Below, one piece after another: positions 53,114 to 62,323 of a stretch of DNA of 64,000 bases. The DNA lies in contig NZ_JABJUQ010000007.1 of assembly GCF_013155385.1 (NCBI RefSeq), forward strand, positions 3,070,501-3,134,500. The letters run 5' to 3'. Source of the stretch: Bacillus sp. WMMC1349. Its GTDB lineage: Bacteria > Bacillota > Bacilli > Bacillales > Bacillaceae. Positions within the stretch are counted from its first letter, which is position 1; each line of letters starts with the position of its first letter. A program made the translations under genes and the position numbers. The notes under the pieces were generated by a model. That model saw only the letters and a program-made list of their open reading frames with translations, had not been told where the DNA came from and did no database searches.

Positions 53114-55225
53114 TTATTTTCCCTTAATATTTAATACCCGCATTGCATTTAAAACCGCCAAAAGTGTCACACCGACATCTGAAAATACCGCTTCCCACAT
53201 TGTTGCAATACCAAAAGCACCTAATAGAAGGAAAATACCTTTGATGCCAAGAGCAAAGAAAATATTTTGCCAGACGATAGACTTTGTTCGTTTGGCAATC
53301 TGAATCGCTTCGGCAATTTTTGACGGCTGATCTGTCATGATCACAATATCGGCGGCTTCCACAGCTGCGTCTGAACCAAGTCCCCCCATCGCAATCCCAA
53401 TATCAGCCCTCGCTAATACAGGTGTGTCATTGATTCCATCACCAGCAAACAGTAATTTTTCTCGGGGAAGTTTTTGGCTAGCAAGTTCTTCAATCCGGTC
53501 TACTTTATGTTGTGGAAGAAGTTCCGCATGTACTTCATCGATGGCAAGTGCCGCTCCGACAGCTTTGCCCACTTCTTTTGCATCACCTGTCAACATGACC
53601 GTTTTTTTAACTCCGGCTTTTTTCAAAGCTGAAATTGCCAGTTTTGCATCTTCTTTTAGATCATCTGCAATTAAAATCGATCCGATAAACTTCCGATCAA
53701 CCGCTACATAAATAACAGTCCCAATTCCTTTTTCTTCTTGATAGAAAATGTTTTCTTTCTTCATTAGTTTGGCGTTTCCAGCCAATATCTGTTTTCCGTT
53801 TACAACAGCCTGAATTCCTAAACCTGATAATTCATTGTAATCGCTGATGTCTTCTGCACTTACCGGTTTTCCGTATGCTTCACGAATCGATTCGGCAATC
53901 GGGTGTGCTGAGTGATATTCAGCAAGTGCAGCATATTCAAGCAGTTTTTCCTCTTTGATTTCTTGATGAGCAGGTACAAGTTTGACAACCGCAAATTGGC
54001 CTTTTGTCAAAGTTCCTGTTTTATCAAAAACAGCGTATTTCACATCGTTCAGTGCCTCTAAATAATTGCTGCCTTTGACAAGTATACCCGCTTTTGATGC
54101 AGCTCCAATCCCCCCGAAAAACCCTAATGGAATGGAGACGACAAGAGCACATGGACAAGAAATCACCAAAAAGACAAGTGCCCGGTAAACCCAATCTGAA
54201 ACAGTAGCCCCCTCAATCATAAACGGTGGGACAAATGCTAAAAGAAGAGCAGTCATCACCACAAAAGGTGTATAATATTTTGCAAATTTCGTTATGAAAT
54301 TTTCTGTCTTTGCTTTTCTGCTGCTGGCATTTTCAACTAAGTCAAGAATTTTTGAAACAGTTGATTCATGATATTCTTTGGTGACTTCGACTTCCAGCAC
54401 ACCGTTTTTATTAATAAATCCGCTCATGACCTCTTTTCCAGGTGCAGCTTCCCTTGGCACAGATTCTCCTGTTAATGCTGATGTATCAACGAGTGATTTC
54501 CCGTCTAAAACCCGTCCATCTAATGGAATCTTCTCGCCTGGCTTGATGACAATCACATCACCTGTTCGAACCTTTTCAGGCGCCACCTTAACTGTTTCAT
54601 GTGTCGTTTTCAAATTGGCATAATCAGGACGAATATCCATCAACTCGCTGATTGATTTTCGCGAACGATTGACTGCGGCTCCTTGAAACAGCTCTCCTAT
54701 TTGATAGAACAGCATAACTGCGACCCCTTCTGGATACTGCTGTATGATAAATGCACCAGCTGTTGCGATCGTCATTAAAAAGTGCTCATCAAAAACACGA
54801 CCGTGAAAAATGTTTTTGATTGCTCGATATACGACATCACCACCTATGATCAAATATGCTAAGAAAAACAACAGCAATTCCCAAATTTCATTTGCAGAAA
54901 TCAGAAAACCGCATACCCCAAGAATTGTCCCTATAGTTAGTCTGCCAATCATCTTTTTAGAACGATGATCGTCTTGTTGTTCGTGTGAATTGGTTTGTTT
55001 TGGCACAACTTTGACATGTGGTTCAATGGCTTTTACTTTTTTGTTAATGTCTGAAGATATCATTTCGCTGCTACGCTTATTAAATGTTACAGTCAAGGTG
55101 CTTGTTGCAAAGTTGACCGAACACATGTCGATGTCTTTCATACTAGCAATTTCGTTTTCAATTTTCCGAGCGCAATTCCCGCAGTCAAGGCCGTTCAAAA
55201 TATATTCCTGTTTTATCTTTTCCAT
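53114..55225 (-). CDS. cadA: CadA, Zn/Cd/Co-exporting P1B-type ATPase
   Basis: 703 residues. One N-terminal metal-binding domain with GLDCGNCA, membrane metal site CPC (SCPCALVVS), phosphorylation site DKTGTLTKG, HP locus EYHSAHPIAESI, hinge GDGINDTPVLARA. Exports divalent heavy metals. Corresponds to B. subtilis yvgW. GGAAGGTG precedes the ATG. A palindromic operator candidate lies 41-62 nt upstream. Confidence 0.92.
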   Translation of the reverse strand: MEKIKQEYILNGLDCGNCARKIENEIASMKDIDMCSVNFATSTLTVTFNKRSSEMISSDINKKVKAIEPHVKVVPKQTNSHEQQDDHRSKKMIGRLTIGTILGVCGFLISANEIWELLLFFLAYLIIGGDVVYRAIKNIFHGRVFDEHFLMTIATAGAFIIQQYPEGVAVMLFYQIGELFQGAAVNRSRKSISELMDIRPDYANLKTTHETVKVAPEKVRTGDVIVIKPGEKIPLDGRVLDGKSLVDTSALTGESVPREAAPGKEVMSGFINKNGVLEVEVTKEYHESTVSKILDLVENASSRKAKTENFITKFAKYYTPFVVMTALLLAFVPPFMIEGATVSDWVYRALVFLVISCPCALVVSIPLGFFGGIGAASKAGILVKGSNYLEALNDVKYAVFDKTGTLTKGQFAVVKLVPAHQEIKEEKLLEYAALAEYHSAHPIAESIREAYGKPVSAEDISDYNELSGLGIQAVVNGKQILAGNAKLMKKENIFYQEEKGIGTVIYVAVDRKFIGSILIADDLKEDAKLAISALKKAGVKKTVMLTGDAKEVGKAVGAALAIDEVHAELLPQHKVDRIEELASQKLPREKLLFAGDGINDTPVLARADIGIAMGGLGSDAAVEAADIVIMTDQPSKIAEAIQIAKRTKSIVWQNIFFALGIKGIFLLLGAFGIATMWEAVFSDVGVTLLAVLNAMRVLNIKGK

Positions 55226-55265
55226 CTTGCTTCACCTTCCTATCTAGGGCTGGCTTCTTTTTTCT

Positions 55266-55287
55266 TATATGAGCATGTATGCATATA
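55266..55287. promoter_or_regulatory. ArsR-type (CzrA-like) operator candidate upstream of cadA
   Basis: TATATG (55266-55271) and CATATA (55282-55287) are the arms of an interrupted palindrome, TATATGAGCATGTATGCATA plus TA. Spacing and arms recall CzrA sites (TATATGAACATATGTTCATA), with mismatches in the centre. Metal-responsive derepression of cadA is inferred. Confidence 0.45.
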
Positions 55288-55300
55288 TACTTCTCCTTTA

Positions 55301-55640
55301 TTATATGCACCAGATGAAATAGGTGTCAATCACATATTTAAATATTCCCGTTTTCTCTTTATTAAAATCAACATTTGGCATATTGAACATCATTCTAAGC
55401 ACACTTGGTTTATCTGTTAAACTAACAAACACGTTCTCTGAGAAATACATTTTTATCTTTGTCTGATCTATTTCACATCCTATCGTAATGGAGATCAAAG
55501 TCGAGGATTATTTCAATGGTTAACAGCGAGACCTTGATCACGAGCTTGTTGATCAGATCATCAGTCACAAGACCGTTATCCGACACAGAACACATTTCCT
55601 TGCATGTTTTTTTCAGAAGATCTTAGACTTTACAACAAGA
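55301..55640 (-). other. Unrecognised coding remnant in the cadA-mntB gap
   Basis: On the minus strand a frame CSVSDNGLVTDDLINKLVIK...LTIEIILDFD runs from about 55600 and is followed in another frame by MISITIGCEIDQTKIKMYFS to a stop at 55301. It lacks a ribosome site. The pattern LxxKLVxxV...IEIILDF faintly recalls the C-terminus of serine recombinases; this is a guess. Probably debris. Confidence 0.3.
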
Positions 55641-55682
55641 GAAAAATATATTAAAATGCAATAAAAGTTGCATTAGGTCAAA

Positions 55683-55702
55683 AAAATGTCTTTAGGCAAT
55701 AA
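55683..55702. promoter_or_regulatory. MntR-box candidate upstream of mntB
   Basis: TGTCTTTAGGCA (55687-55698) flanked by A/T is nearly palindromic. Read on the other strand, TTGCCTAAAGACATTT resembles the remembered B. subtilis MntR consensus (TTTGCCTTAAGGAAAC-type). Manganese repression of mntBCA is inferred. Confidence 0.65.
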
Positions 55703-55774
55703 AATATTACTTATATAAAAATTTTGGATTTAAGTTAAATTTAAAATAGATCTAGAAAGGGGTTATTGATTACG

Positions 55775-56518
55775 ATGAAACCCGCAATTACAGTAAAGGA
55801 TTTGTATGTTTCTTATCACGGCTCAGAAGCTCTTCACAACATCAATTTTTCTATTGACCAAGGTAAAATGTACGGGATTATCGGACCGAACGGCGCTGGT
55901 AAATCCACACTTTTAAAAGCCGTTCTGGAGTTGATCCCCCGAGATAAAGGCGAAATACGCCTACTAGAAAAACCGCTTAAAGAGATTCGTAAAAAGATTG
56001 CCTATGTTCCTCAGCGAAATGACATTGATTGGACATTTCCCATCAATGTTCTCGATACGGTCATTCTCGGAACTTACCCTGAACTCGGTCTTCTTCGCCG
56101 TCCAAAAAAACATCATAAAGATTGGGCATTTCACTGTTTAGAAAAAGTCGGAATGGAGTCTTTCTATAAACGACAAATCGGTGAATTGTCAGGTGGACAG
56201 CAACAGCGCATTTTTCTCGCCCGGGCACTTGCACAAAAAGCAGAATTATTTTGTCTTGATGAACCGTTTGTCGGTATTGATGTCACAAGTGAAGAAATGA
56301 TTGTTGCCATACTACAAGAATTACGCAATCAAGGGAAAACGATTCTTGTCGTTCATCATGATTTAAGCAAAGCAGACAGCTATTTCAACGAATTAATGTT
56401 ATTAAATAAAGAGCTCATTCAAATAGGCTCGGTCTCTGACGTTCTTAAGCCAGATGTGATGATGAAAGCCTATGAATCTCAGCTTCCATTTTTGCAAATG
56501 AAACGGGGGGCAATTTAA
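55775..56518 (+). CDS. mntB: MntB, manganese ABC transporter ATPase
   Basis: 247-residue ATPase. Walker A GPNGAGKST, the family hallmark YVPQRNDIDWTFPINVLDTV, signature LSGGQQQRIFLARALAQ, Walker B LFCLDEPFVGID and switch VHHDLS. Start ATG 55775 (MKPAITVKDLYVSYHG) follows AGAAAGGGG at 12 nt; TTG 55766 is too close. Its stop overlaps the permease start (TAATG). Mn preferred over Zn because of the MntR-like box and the binding protein type. Confidence 0.87.
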   Translation: MKPAITVKDLYVSYHGSEALHNINFSIDQGKMYGIIGPNGAGKSTLLKAVLELIPRDKGEIRLLEKPLKEIRKKIAYVPQRNDIDWTFPINVLDTVILGTYPELGLLRRPKKHHKDWAFHCLEKVGMESFYKRQIGELSGGQQQRIFLARALAQKAELFCLDEPFVGIDVTSEEMIVAILQELRNQGKTILVVHHDLSKADSYFNELMLLNKELIQIGSVSDVLKPDVMMKAYESQLPFLQMKRGAI

Positions 56519-57378
56519 TGGAATTTATAAACGGCTTAATGGAATACTCTTTTTTACAAAAGTCGCTGTTCACCTCAATTATGGTGGGAGTGATCTGCGG
56601 AGTGATCGGTTGCTTTATCATTTTACGGGGGATGGCGTTAATGGGTGATGCGATCTCCCACGCTGTCCTCCCAGGTGTCGCGATTTCATATATACTCGGT
56701 ATTAATTTTTTCTTCGGTGCTGTCTTGACTGGTGTTTTGACTGCTCTTGGCATCGGCTATGTCAGCCAAAATAGCCGGATTAAAAATGACTCGGCTATCG
56801 GTATTGTGTTTACCGCTTTTTTTGCAGTCGGCATCATACTGATCACACTTGTGAAAAGCTCAAGTGACCTATACCATATTTTGTTTGGTAATGTTTTGGC
56901 TGTTCGCTCATCTGATATGTGGATTACCCTTGTCATCGGAATCATTATTCTCACAGCTGTCGTTTTGTTTTATAAAGAACTATTGATGAGCTCATTTGAT
57001 CCGACAATGGCTGCCGTTTCCGGTTTACCAAATCGGTTGATTCATTATTTCTTAATGACACTTTTGACAATGGTCACTGTTGCATCACTTCAGACCGTTG
57101 GAATTATCCTTGTCGTCGCTATGCTGATCACACCTGCCGCTACCGCTTATTTATTAACAGATCGGCTATGGGTGATGATCTATCTGGCCGCTTTCTTTGG
57201 CGCATTGTCTGCAGTTATTGGACTTGGATTAAGCTATACGTACAATCTGTCATCAGGAGCAGCGATTGTGCTTGTGGCAACGATTCTATTTGGTCTTGCT
57301 TTTATGTTTTCACCAAAACAAGGCATACTTTGGAGATCATTGAAATCTAGAAGACAAAGAGCTGCACTTCACAATTAA
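56518..57378 (+). CDS. mntC: MntC-like manganese ABC permease
   Basis: 286-residue ABC-3 family permease with about eight or nine helices (ILRGMALMGDAISHAVLPGV, then GIILVVAMLITPAATAYLLT). Translationally coupled to mntB. Only one permease gene is present, whereas B. subtilis has mntC and mntD; here a homodimer is likely. Lies 19 nt before mntA. Confidence 0.85.
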   Translation: MEFINGLMEYSFLQKSLFTSIMVGVICGVIGCFIILRGMALMGDAISHAVLPGVAISYILGINFFFGAVLTGVLTALGIGYVSQNSRIKNDSAIGIVFTAFFAVGIILITLVKSSSDLYHILFGNVLAVRSSDMWITLVIGIIILTAVVLFYKELLMSSFDPTMAAVSGLPNRLIHYFLMTLLTMVTVASLQTVGIILVVAMLITPAATAYLLTDRLWVMIYLAAFFGALSAVIGLGLSYTYNLSSGAAIVLVATILFGLAFMFSPKQGILWRSLKSRRQRAALHN

Positions 57379-57397
57379 TATTTAGGGGGAAACAATC

Positions 57398-58324
57398 ATG
57401 AAACGAAAACTAGTTTTTTTTGCTGTCGTCATTCTGCTGCTAACCGCTACCGGTTGTTCTGGAAAAACGAACAGTGAGCAAAATGGAAAAATAAAAGTTG
57501 TGACAACCTATTCAATTCTCTATGACATCGTCAAACATGTCGGTGGAGAGCACATTGATCTATACAGTATTGTCCCTGTTGGCAAAGATCCGCATGAACA
57601 CGATCCATTGCCAAAAGACGTCCAGAAGACTGCTGACGCTGATATTGTCTTTTATAACGGATTGAACTTGGAAGCTGGTAACGGCTGGTTTAACAAGCTA
57701 CTTGAAACGGCAGAAAAATCTGGTGATGATGCCCCTGTTTATAAGTTAAGCAAAGGGGTTAAAGCAAAACATCTCACCTCTGAAGGAAAAGAAACAGAAG
57801 AAGATCCACATGCATGGCTCGATATTCAAAACGGAATTCAATATGCAAAAAACGCACGAGATGCCTTGATCAAACAAGATCCAGATCATAAAGCAGACTA
57901 TGAAAAAAATACACAAGCCTATATTGAGAAACTGCAAAAACTTCATACTGAAGCAGTTAACCGCTTTAAAGATATTCCGAAAGAACGCCGTATCCTTGTT
58001 ACAAGTGAAGGTGCCTTTAAATATTTTGCTTCAGCATATGGCGTAGATGCCCGCTATATTTGGGAAATTAATACCGAAAATGAAGGCACTCCAGGCCAAA
58101 TGAAGAGAATTGTTGATACGGTGAAGAAAAAGAAAGTACCAGCTTTATTTGTAGAGACAAGTGTTGACCCGCGTAGCATGGAAAGTCTGTCAGCAGAAAC
58201 CGACGTACCAATTAAAGGAAAAGTGTTTACTGATTCTATTGGCAAACCAGGTGAAGCCGGAGATTCATATTATAAGATGATGGAAGAAAATCTTGAGCGA
58301 ATCCATAAAGGACTTGCTGAATAA
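57398..58324 (+). CDS. mntA: MntA, manganese-binding lipoprotein (LraI type)
   Basis: 308-residue cluster A-I binding protein. Signal peptide ends at lipobox ATGC (Cys20). Metal-ligand segments: [11 protein letters not shown] (His), DPHAWLD (His), TSEGAFKYF (Glu) and the late ETSVDPRS/Asp region, as in Mn/Zn-binding LraI proteins. No His-rich loop, which favours Mn. TAGGGGGAA precedes the ATG. A strong terminator follows. Confidence 0.88.
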   Translation: MKRKLVFFAVVILLLTATGCSGKTNSEQNGKIKVVTTYSILYDIVKHVGGEHIDLYSIVPVGKDPHEHDPLPKDVQKTADADIVFYNGLNLEAGNGWFNKLLETAEKSGDDAPVYKLSKGVKAKHLTSEGKETEEDPHAWLDIQNGIQYAKNARDALIKQDPDHKADYEKNTQAYIEKLQKLHTEAVNRFKDIPKERRILVTSEGAFKYFASAYGVDARYIWEINTENEGTPGQMKRIVDTVKKKKVPALFVETSVDPRSMESLSAETDVPIKGKVFTDSIGKPGEAGDSYYKMMEENLERIHKGLAE

Positions 58325-58329
58325 TGCCA

Positions 58330-58362
58330 AAACCTGCTGTCCAATTGGACAGCAGGTTTTTT
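58330..58362 (+). terminator. Terminator of the mntBCA operon
   Basis: AACCTGCTGTCCAA / TTGGACAGCAGGTT form a 14-bp perfect stem followed by TTTTG, 6 nt after the mntA stop. Confidence 0.92.
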
Positions 58363-58426
58363 GTATATCTCTACGACTCTTTATTTTATATCTCCTACAA
58401 TATGACTATAAAAGGAGGTATTAATC

Positions 58427-58523
58427 ATGAAAGACAGTGTATTTCAAGTAAACCTAGATACATATCAGATTTAAGCGGTTCTGTACGACGTGCTTCTCGT
58501 TTCATAATTGGACTCGTCATTTG
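58427..58523 (+). pseudogene. Fragment of a DUF2892-type small membrane gene
   Basis: AAAGGAGG and ATG 58427 start MKDSVFQVNLDTYQI then stop. One frame over, SGSVRRASRFIIGLVI resembles the start of DUF2892 proteins (N-terminal RxxRxxxGLVI). The ribosome site is intact but the coding part is shifted and truncated. Low certainty. Confidence 0.4.
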
Positions 58524-58533
58524 ATATAAGCTG

Positions 58534-58749
58534 TTAATTTTTTGGGGAAATCCACCCTTTCACAACATGATAGAATGTAGCAAATCCTATTACACACAAT
58601 ATGACTATCATTAAGTTTATAAAAATACTCAAAAAATTGGTTACAGGAAGATAGACAAATAAAAATCCGATTGGCAAGAAAAAAAGGACTTCCATCATAC
58701 TGATGTGTCTGAATATGTCGTATAAGTCATCTTTATCGTTGTTTCTCAT
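58534..58749 (-). CDS. Small two-helix membrane protein, unknown
   Basis: 71 residues starting MRNNDKDDLYDIFRHISMME, preceded by AAAGGTGG. Two hydrophobic helices (VLFFLPIGFLFVYLPVTNFL and IFINLMIVILCVIGFATFYH) and a short tail. The frame is open 35 codons upstream without support. No family recognised; it lies 10 nt from the DUF2892 fragment in convergent orientation. Confidence 0.6.
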   Translation of the reverse strand: MRNNDKDDLYDIFRHISMMEVLFFLPIGFLFVYLPVTNFLSIFINLMIVILCVIGFATFYHVVKGWISPKN

Positions 58750-58867
58750 AACAGTACCACCTTTATCAATCAGCTTTTCTCCTAACCATTTTTCGTTTAT
58801 CATACCATAGGATTTAGCTATTTTGTGAAAAAGTGTATGAATGCTGAGCCCCAATTAAAATAGATAA

Positions 58868-59053
58868 GGGGCTGTCCTGAAAGTCGTGTGGATGAATAAA
58901 AATTGGGGAATTTGCTCGCTTTCCGCGGGCGATCCGCGAGCCTCCTCGGAGCTCGTTCCTTGCTCCTCTTGGGTCTCGCCTAGCTCGCTGTTTCCGCAGG
59001 AGTCTCGCAATTCCCCCTGATTTATGTTGAAAAAGGACTTTTTAGACAGCTCC
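58868..59053. repeat. Family A repeat, copy 6 (forward, full length)
   Basis: 186 bp from GGGGCTGTCCTGAAAGTCG to TTTTTAGACAGCTCC, ending 11 nt after the copA stop. Reverse complement of copy 2 over almost the whole length, so both are good type copies. It fills most of the 58750-59064 gap. Confidence 0.93.
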
Positions 59054-59064
59054 TCTTTTATGTC

Positions 59065-61476
59065 TTAAGTTAGTTTCACCTTTTGCAATCTGAGCGCATT
59101 CAGGACAACTGATACTGAGCTGAACGCCATAGCCGCACCTGCTACCCATGGGGCTAATAAACCCAACGCTGCTACAGGTACCCCAATACTATTATAAGCG
59201 AATGCCCAGAATAGGTTTTGCTTAATGTTTTTGATGGTCAGCTTGCTCATGACGATTGCATCAGCAATGCTGTTTAAGTCACCGCGGATTAATGTAATAT
59301 CTGCTGCTTCCATTGCAACATCAGTTCCGGTTCCAATCGCCATCCCTGTATCAGCGGCTGCCAATGCTGGAGCATCATTAATACCATCACCGACCATGGC
59401 TACTTTTTTACCTCTTGCCTGAATTTTCTTCACTTCTTCGGCTTTTCCTTCAGGGAGAACTTCAGCGATCACTTCGTCTATCCCCGCTTCTTTCGCAATC
59501 GCTTCTGCAGTTTGTTTATTGTCTCCCGTGATCATGACGATTTCCAATCCCATCTCTTTCAACCGCTTAATTGCTGTTTGAGAGGTCGCTTTAATCGTAT
59601 CTGCCACAGCTATTAACCCCGCAAATCGTCCATCGATTGCCACAATCATTGCTGTTTTCCCTTGTTTTTCTAGCTTTTCCATTTGAACTAAAATTGATTG
59701 AATATCAATTTGATGCTGTTCTAACAAACGTCTCGTACCGATCAGGACTTGTTTTTCTTTGACAACAGCTTTAATCCCATATCCCGGGACAGCTTCAAAA
59801 TCACTACCATCGCTTAGCTCAATCCCTCTCTGTTTAATTCCGTCTACGATCGCTTCTGCAAGTGGATGCTCAGAGTTTTTTTCGGCTGTACCAGCTATTT
59901 TGAGAAACTCTGTCTCACTAAGCCATGATGCAGGCTGTATATCTGTCAGCTGTGGTTTTCCGTGTGTAACAGTTCCCGTTTTGTCGAGAATAATCGTGTT
60001 TAAACGATGTGCCGTCTCCAAATGCTCTCCGCCTTTAAACAAAATTCCGTACTCAGCAGCTCGTCCTGAACCCGCCATAATCGAGGTCGGTGTTGCTAAT
60101 CCTAATGCACACGGACATGCGATCACAAGCACAGCAATCATTTTTTCAAGCGCTGTACCAAATTCGCCCGGACTTACGAGCGCATACCAAATAAAAAATG
60201 TGATGATGGCAATGGCAACAACAATCGGTACAAACACCCCTGAAATTCGATCTGCAAGGCGTTGAATCGGCGCTTTTGAACCTTGCGCCTCCTCAACTAC
60301 TTTTATAATTTGTGCTAAAGCAGTTTCTTTGCCTACTTTTTCCGCTCTTATTTTCAAAAACCCGTTTTTATTGATTGTCGCACCAATAACCATATCTCCA
60401 ACAGTTTTATCGACAGGTATACTTTCACCGGTGATCATCGATTCATCCAATGCTGAACGCCCTTCTACAATCTCACCATCTGCAGGAATTTTTTCTCCAG
60501 GTTTGACATACATCATATCTCCGGCCAATACTTCCTCGATCGGAATTGTCATCTCTTCGCCGTTTCTAACGACTGTTGCTGTTTTCGCCTGCAATCCCAT
60601 TAATTTTTTAATCGCTTCAGATGAGCGGCCTTTTGCTTTAGCTTCAAACAGCTTTCCTAAAATAATCAATGTCAGCAAAATCGCGCTTGTTTCATAATAA
60701 AGACCGATGACATGGTGTTTTGTCATAAGACTTTCAATACTAAAATAAAGGCTATAAAAATAGGCGGCTGATGTTCCAAGCGCCACTAAGACATCCATGT
60801 TCGCACTTTTATTCCGCAACGCTTTGTACGCACCGATGTAAAACTGTTTTCCGACAATAAACTGAACAGGTGTAGCTAAGGCAAGCTGAACCCACGGATT
60901 CATAAATATGTCCGGCACCCAGATAAATGATGTGAACTCGAAATGGCTAACCATTGCCCAAAGTAATGGAAATGATAAAATAGCAGAAAAAATGAATTTT
61001 CTCTGCTGCTTATGAATATCTTTTTCTCTTTGTTCCGCTCCCTCATCCCGGTTTCGGTCTGCTTTTAATTCCAGTTGATAGCCCAACTTGTCCACTACCT
61101 GTTTCATCTCATCTATTGTTGTAGCACTTGGATTGTACTCAACCGTTACCGTTTCCAGAGCAAAATTGACCGGTGTGCTTTTGACACCGGATAGTTTAGA
61201 TAACCTTTTTTCAATTCGGTTTGCACATGCCGCACAGGTCATCCCTTTAATCGCAAACTCTGCTTTTTCTGTTGCTACTTGATAACCAAGAGCTTCAATC
61301 TTTTCAGTTAATTGGTTGACTTCAATCTGCGCGGGATCATAAATGACTTTTGTGGTTTCCAAGGCAAAATTGACATTAACATCTTCAACACCATCAAGCC
61401 TCTTCAACCCTTTTTCAATTCGTGCAGCACATGCTGCACAGGTCATCCCCTTAATTTGAAGAGTGGCTTCTTTCAT
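59065..61476 (-). CDS. copA: CopA, copper-exporting P1B-type ATPase
   Basis: 803 residues. Two N-terminal heavy-metal domains, each with MTCAAC; membrane site CPC ([11 protein letters not shown]); [11 protein letters not shown] in [23 protein letters not shown]. Exports Cu(I). ATG 61476 follows AAGGAGTG; an upstream in-frame GTG lies inside that site. 38 nt after copZ. Corresponds to B. subtilis yvgX. Confidence 0.95.
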   Translation of the reverse strand: MKEATLQIKGMTCAACAARIEKGLKRLDGVEDVNVNFALETTKVIYDPAQIEVNQLTEKIEALGYQVATEKAEFAIKGMTCAACANRIEKRLSKLSGVKSTPVNFALETVTVEYNPSATTIDEMKQVVDKLGYQLELKADRNRDEGAEQREKDIHKQQRKFIFSAILSFPLLWAMVSHFEFTSFIWVPDIFMNPWVQLALATPVQFIVGKQFYIGAYKALRNKSANMDVLVALGTSAAYFYSLYFSIESLMTKHHVIGLYYETSAILLTLIILGKLFEAKAKGRSSEAIKKLMGLQAKTATVVRNGEEMTIPIEEVLAGDMMYVKPGEKIPADGEIVEGRSALDESMITGESIPVDKTVGDMVIGATINKNGFLKIRAEKVGKETALAQIIKVVEEAQGSKAPIQRLADRISGVFVPIVVAIAIITFFIWYALVSPGEFGTALEKMIAVLVIACPCALGLATPTSIMAGSGRAAEYGILFKGGEHLETAHRLNTIILDKTGTVTHGKPQLTDIQPASWLSETEFLKIAGTAEKNSEHPLAEAIVDGIKQRGIELSDGSDFEAVPGYGIKAVVKEKQVLIGTRRLLEQHQIDIQSILVQMEKLEKQGKTAMIVAIDGRFAGLIAVADTIKATSQTAIKRLKEMGLEIVMITGDNKQTAEAIAKEAGIDEVIAEVLPEGKAEEVKKIQARGKKVAMVGDGINDAPALAAADTGMAIGTGTDVAMEAADITLIRGDLNSIADAIVMSKLTIKNIKQNLFWAFAYNSIGVPVAALGLLAPWVAGAAMAFSSVSVVLNALRLQKVKLT

Positions 61477-61490
61477 ATTGTTCACTCCTT

Positions 61491-61507
61491 ATACCCTGTA
61501 TAGGTAT
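61491..61507. promoter_or_regulatory. Second CsoR-like site between copZ and copA
   Basis: ATACCCTGTATAGGTAT has the same ATACC...GGTAT arms and length as the operator before copZ. It lies in the 38-nt copZ-copA gap directly before the copA ribosome site. Binding by CsoR is a guess. Confidence 0.5.
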
Positions 61508-61514
61508 ATTAGAC

Positions 61515-61727
61515 TCATTGTCCAGCAACATCATATCCCTGATCTTCAATCTCATCAATAATGTCTTTAAGAGCTGTTTTGTCTGAATCAAACGTAACAT
61601 CCACTTTACCAGATTCTAAATGCACTTTTACAACCTCTACACCCTTTAGCCCCCCAACATTTTCCTCAATTGCTCGAACACAGTGACCACAAGACATTCC
61701 GTTTACATGAAGTGATATTTGTTCCAT
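61515..61727 (-). CDS. copZ: CopZ, copper chaperone
   Basis: 70-residue ferredoxin-fold chaperone. Copper-binding motif MSCGHC (Cys13, Cys16); ends EIEDQGYDVAGQ. Hands Cu(I) to CopA. AGGAGG precedes the ATG. First gene of copZA; its promoter carries the CsoR operator. Corresponds to yvgY. Confidence 0.95.
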   Translation of the reverse strand: MEQISLHVNGMSCGHCVRAIEENVGGLKGVEVVKVHLESGKVDVTFDSDKTALKDIIDEIEDQGYDVAGQ

Positions 61728-61763
61728 ATTTAAAACCTCCTCGTTATTTGTTTTTATACTACC

Positions 61764-61780
61764 ATACCCCTGTAGGGTAT
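61764..61780. promoter_or_regulatory. CsoR operator upstream of copZA
   Basis: ATACCCCTGTAGGGTAT: ATACCC and GGGTAT arms with a 5-bp spacer, the GC-rich pseudo-palindrome bound by CsoR at copZA in B. subtilis. It lies 37 nt before copZ. Confidence 0.85.
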
Positions 61781-61789
61781 TTCAAGTCA

Positions 61790-62089
61790 TTAAGATTTTG
61801 AAAACCGTTTAAATACATCAAGCAGTTCTTCAATTGCTTCTTTGCCTTCCCCACTTTTAATCACTGAAGCTACACAATGGTGTGTATGATTTTCCAGCAG
61901 ATTGAAAGCTACTTTTTGCATTGCCGCCTGAACCGCCGATATTTGCACTAAAATATCAATGCAATAGCGATCATTTTCAATCATATTCTGGATTCCTCTT
62001 ACTTGACCTTCAATTCTTTTTAAACGGTTTTTCAGTTTTTCTTTTTCCTTTGAACTTTTCGGGTTTAACATTTGTTCATGCTCCGACAT
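61790..62089 (-). CDS. csoR: CsoR, copper-sensing repressor
   Basis: 99-residue all-helical repressor. Cu(I) ligands C43, H68 and C72 are present with the same spacing as B. subtilis C45/H70/C74 (RYCIDILVQ and NHTHHCVAS). Copper binding releases it from copZA. ATG 62089 follows GAGAGGTG. It is upstream of copZA on the same strand, with its own likely promoter. Confidence 0.94.
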   Translation of the reverse strand: MSEHEQMLNPKSSKEKEKLKNRLKRIEGQVRGIQNMIENDRYCIDILVQISAVQAAMQKVAFNLLENHTHHCVASVIKSGEGKEAIEELLDVFKRFSKS

Positions 62090-62173
62090 TTGAACACCTC
62101 TCATCATTTATTCTGTACAAGAATGATGTTTTTATTATGATAAAACGTTAACAGAAACATTAACAAAAGAAAA

Positions 62174-62322
62174 GGGGTATCCTGAAAGTAGTGTGAATGA
62201 ATAAAAATGGGGAAATTTGCTCGCTTTCCCCGGGCGATACGCGAGCCTCCTCGGAGCTCGTTCCCGCAGGAGTCTCGCAATTCCCTCTTGTTTATGTTGA
62301 AAAAGGACTTTTTAGACAGCTC
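62174..62322. repeat. Family A repeat, copy 7 (forward)
   Basis: 149 bp from GGGGTATCCTGAAAGTAG to CTTTTTAGACAGCTC, ending 1 nt from the stop of the PfpI-family gene. The core is shortened (GCCTCCTCGGAGCTCG). Confidence 0.9.
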
Positions 62323-62323
62323 A

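Noticed and set aside
9753..62322. Family A copies as a CRISPR array
   Set aside because: Copies are dispersed over 52 kb, variable in length, in both orientations, with no spacers or cas genes.
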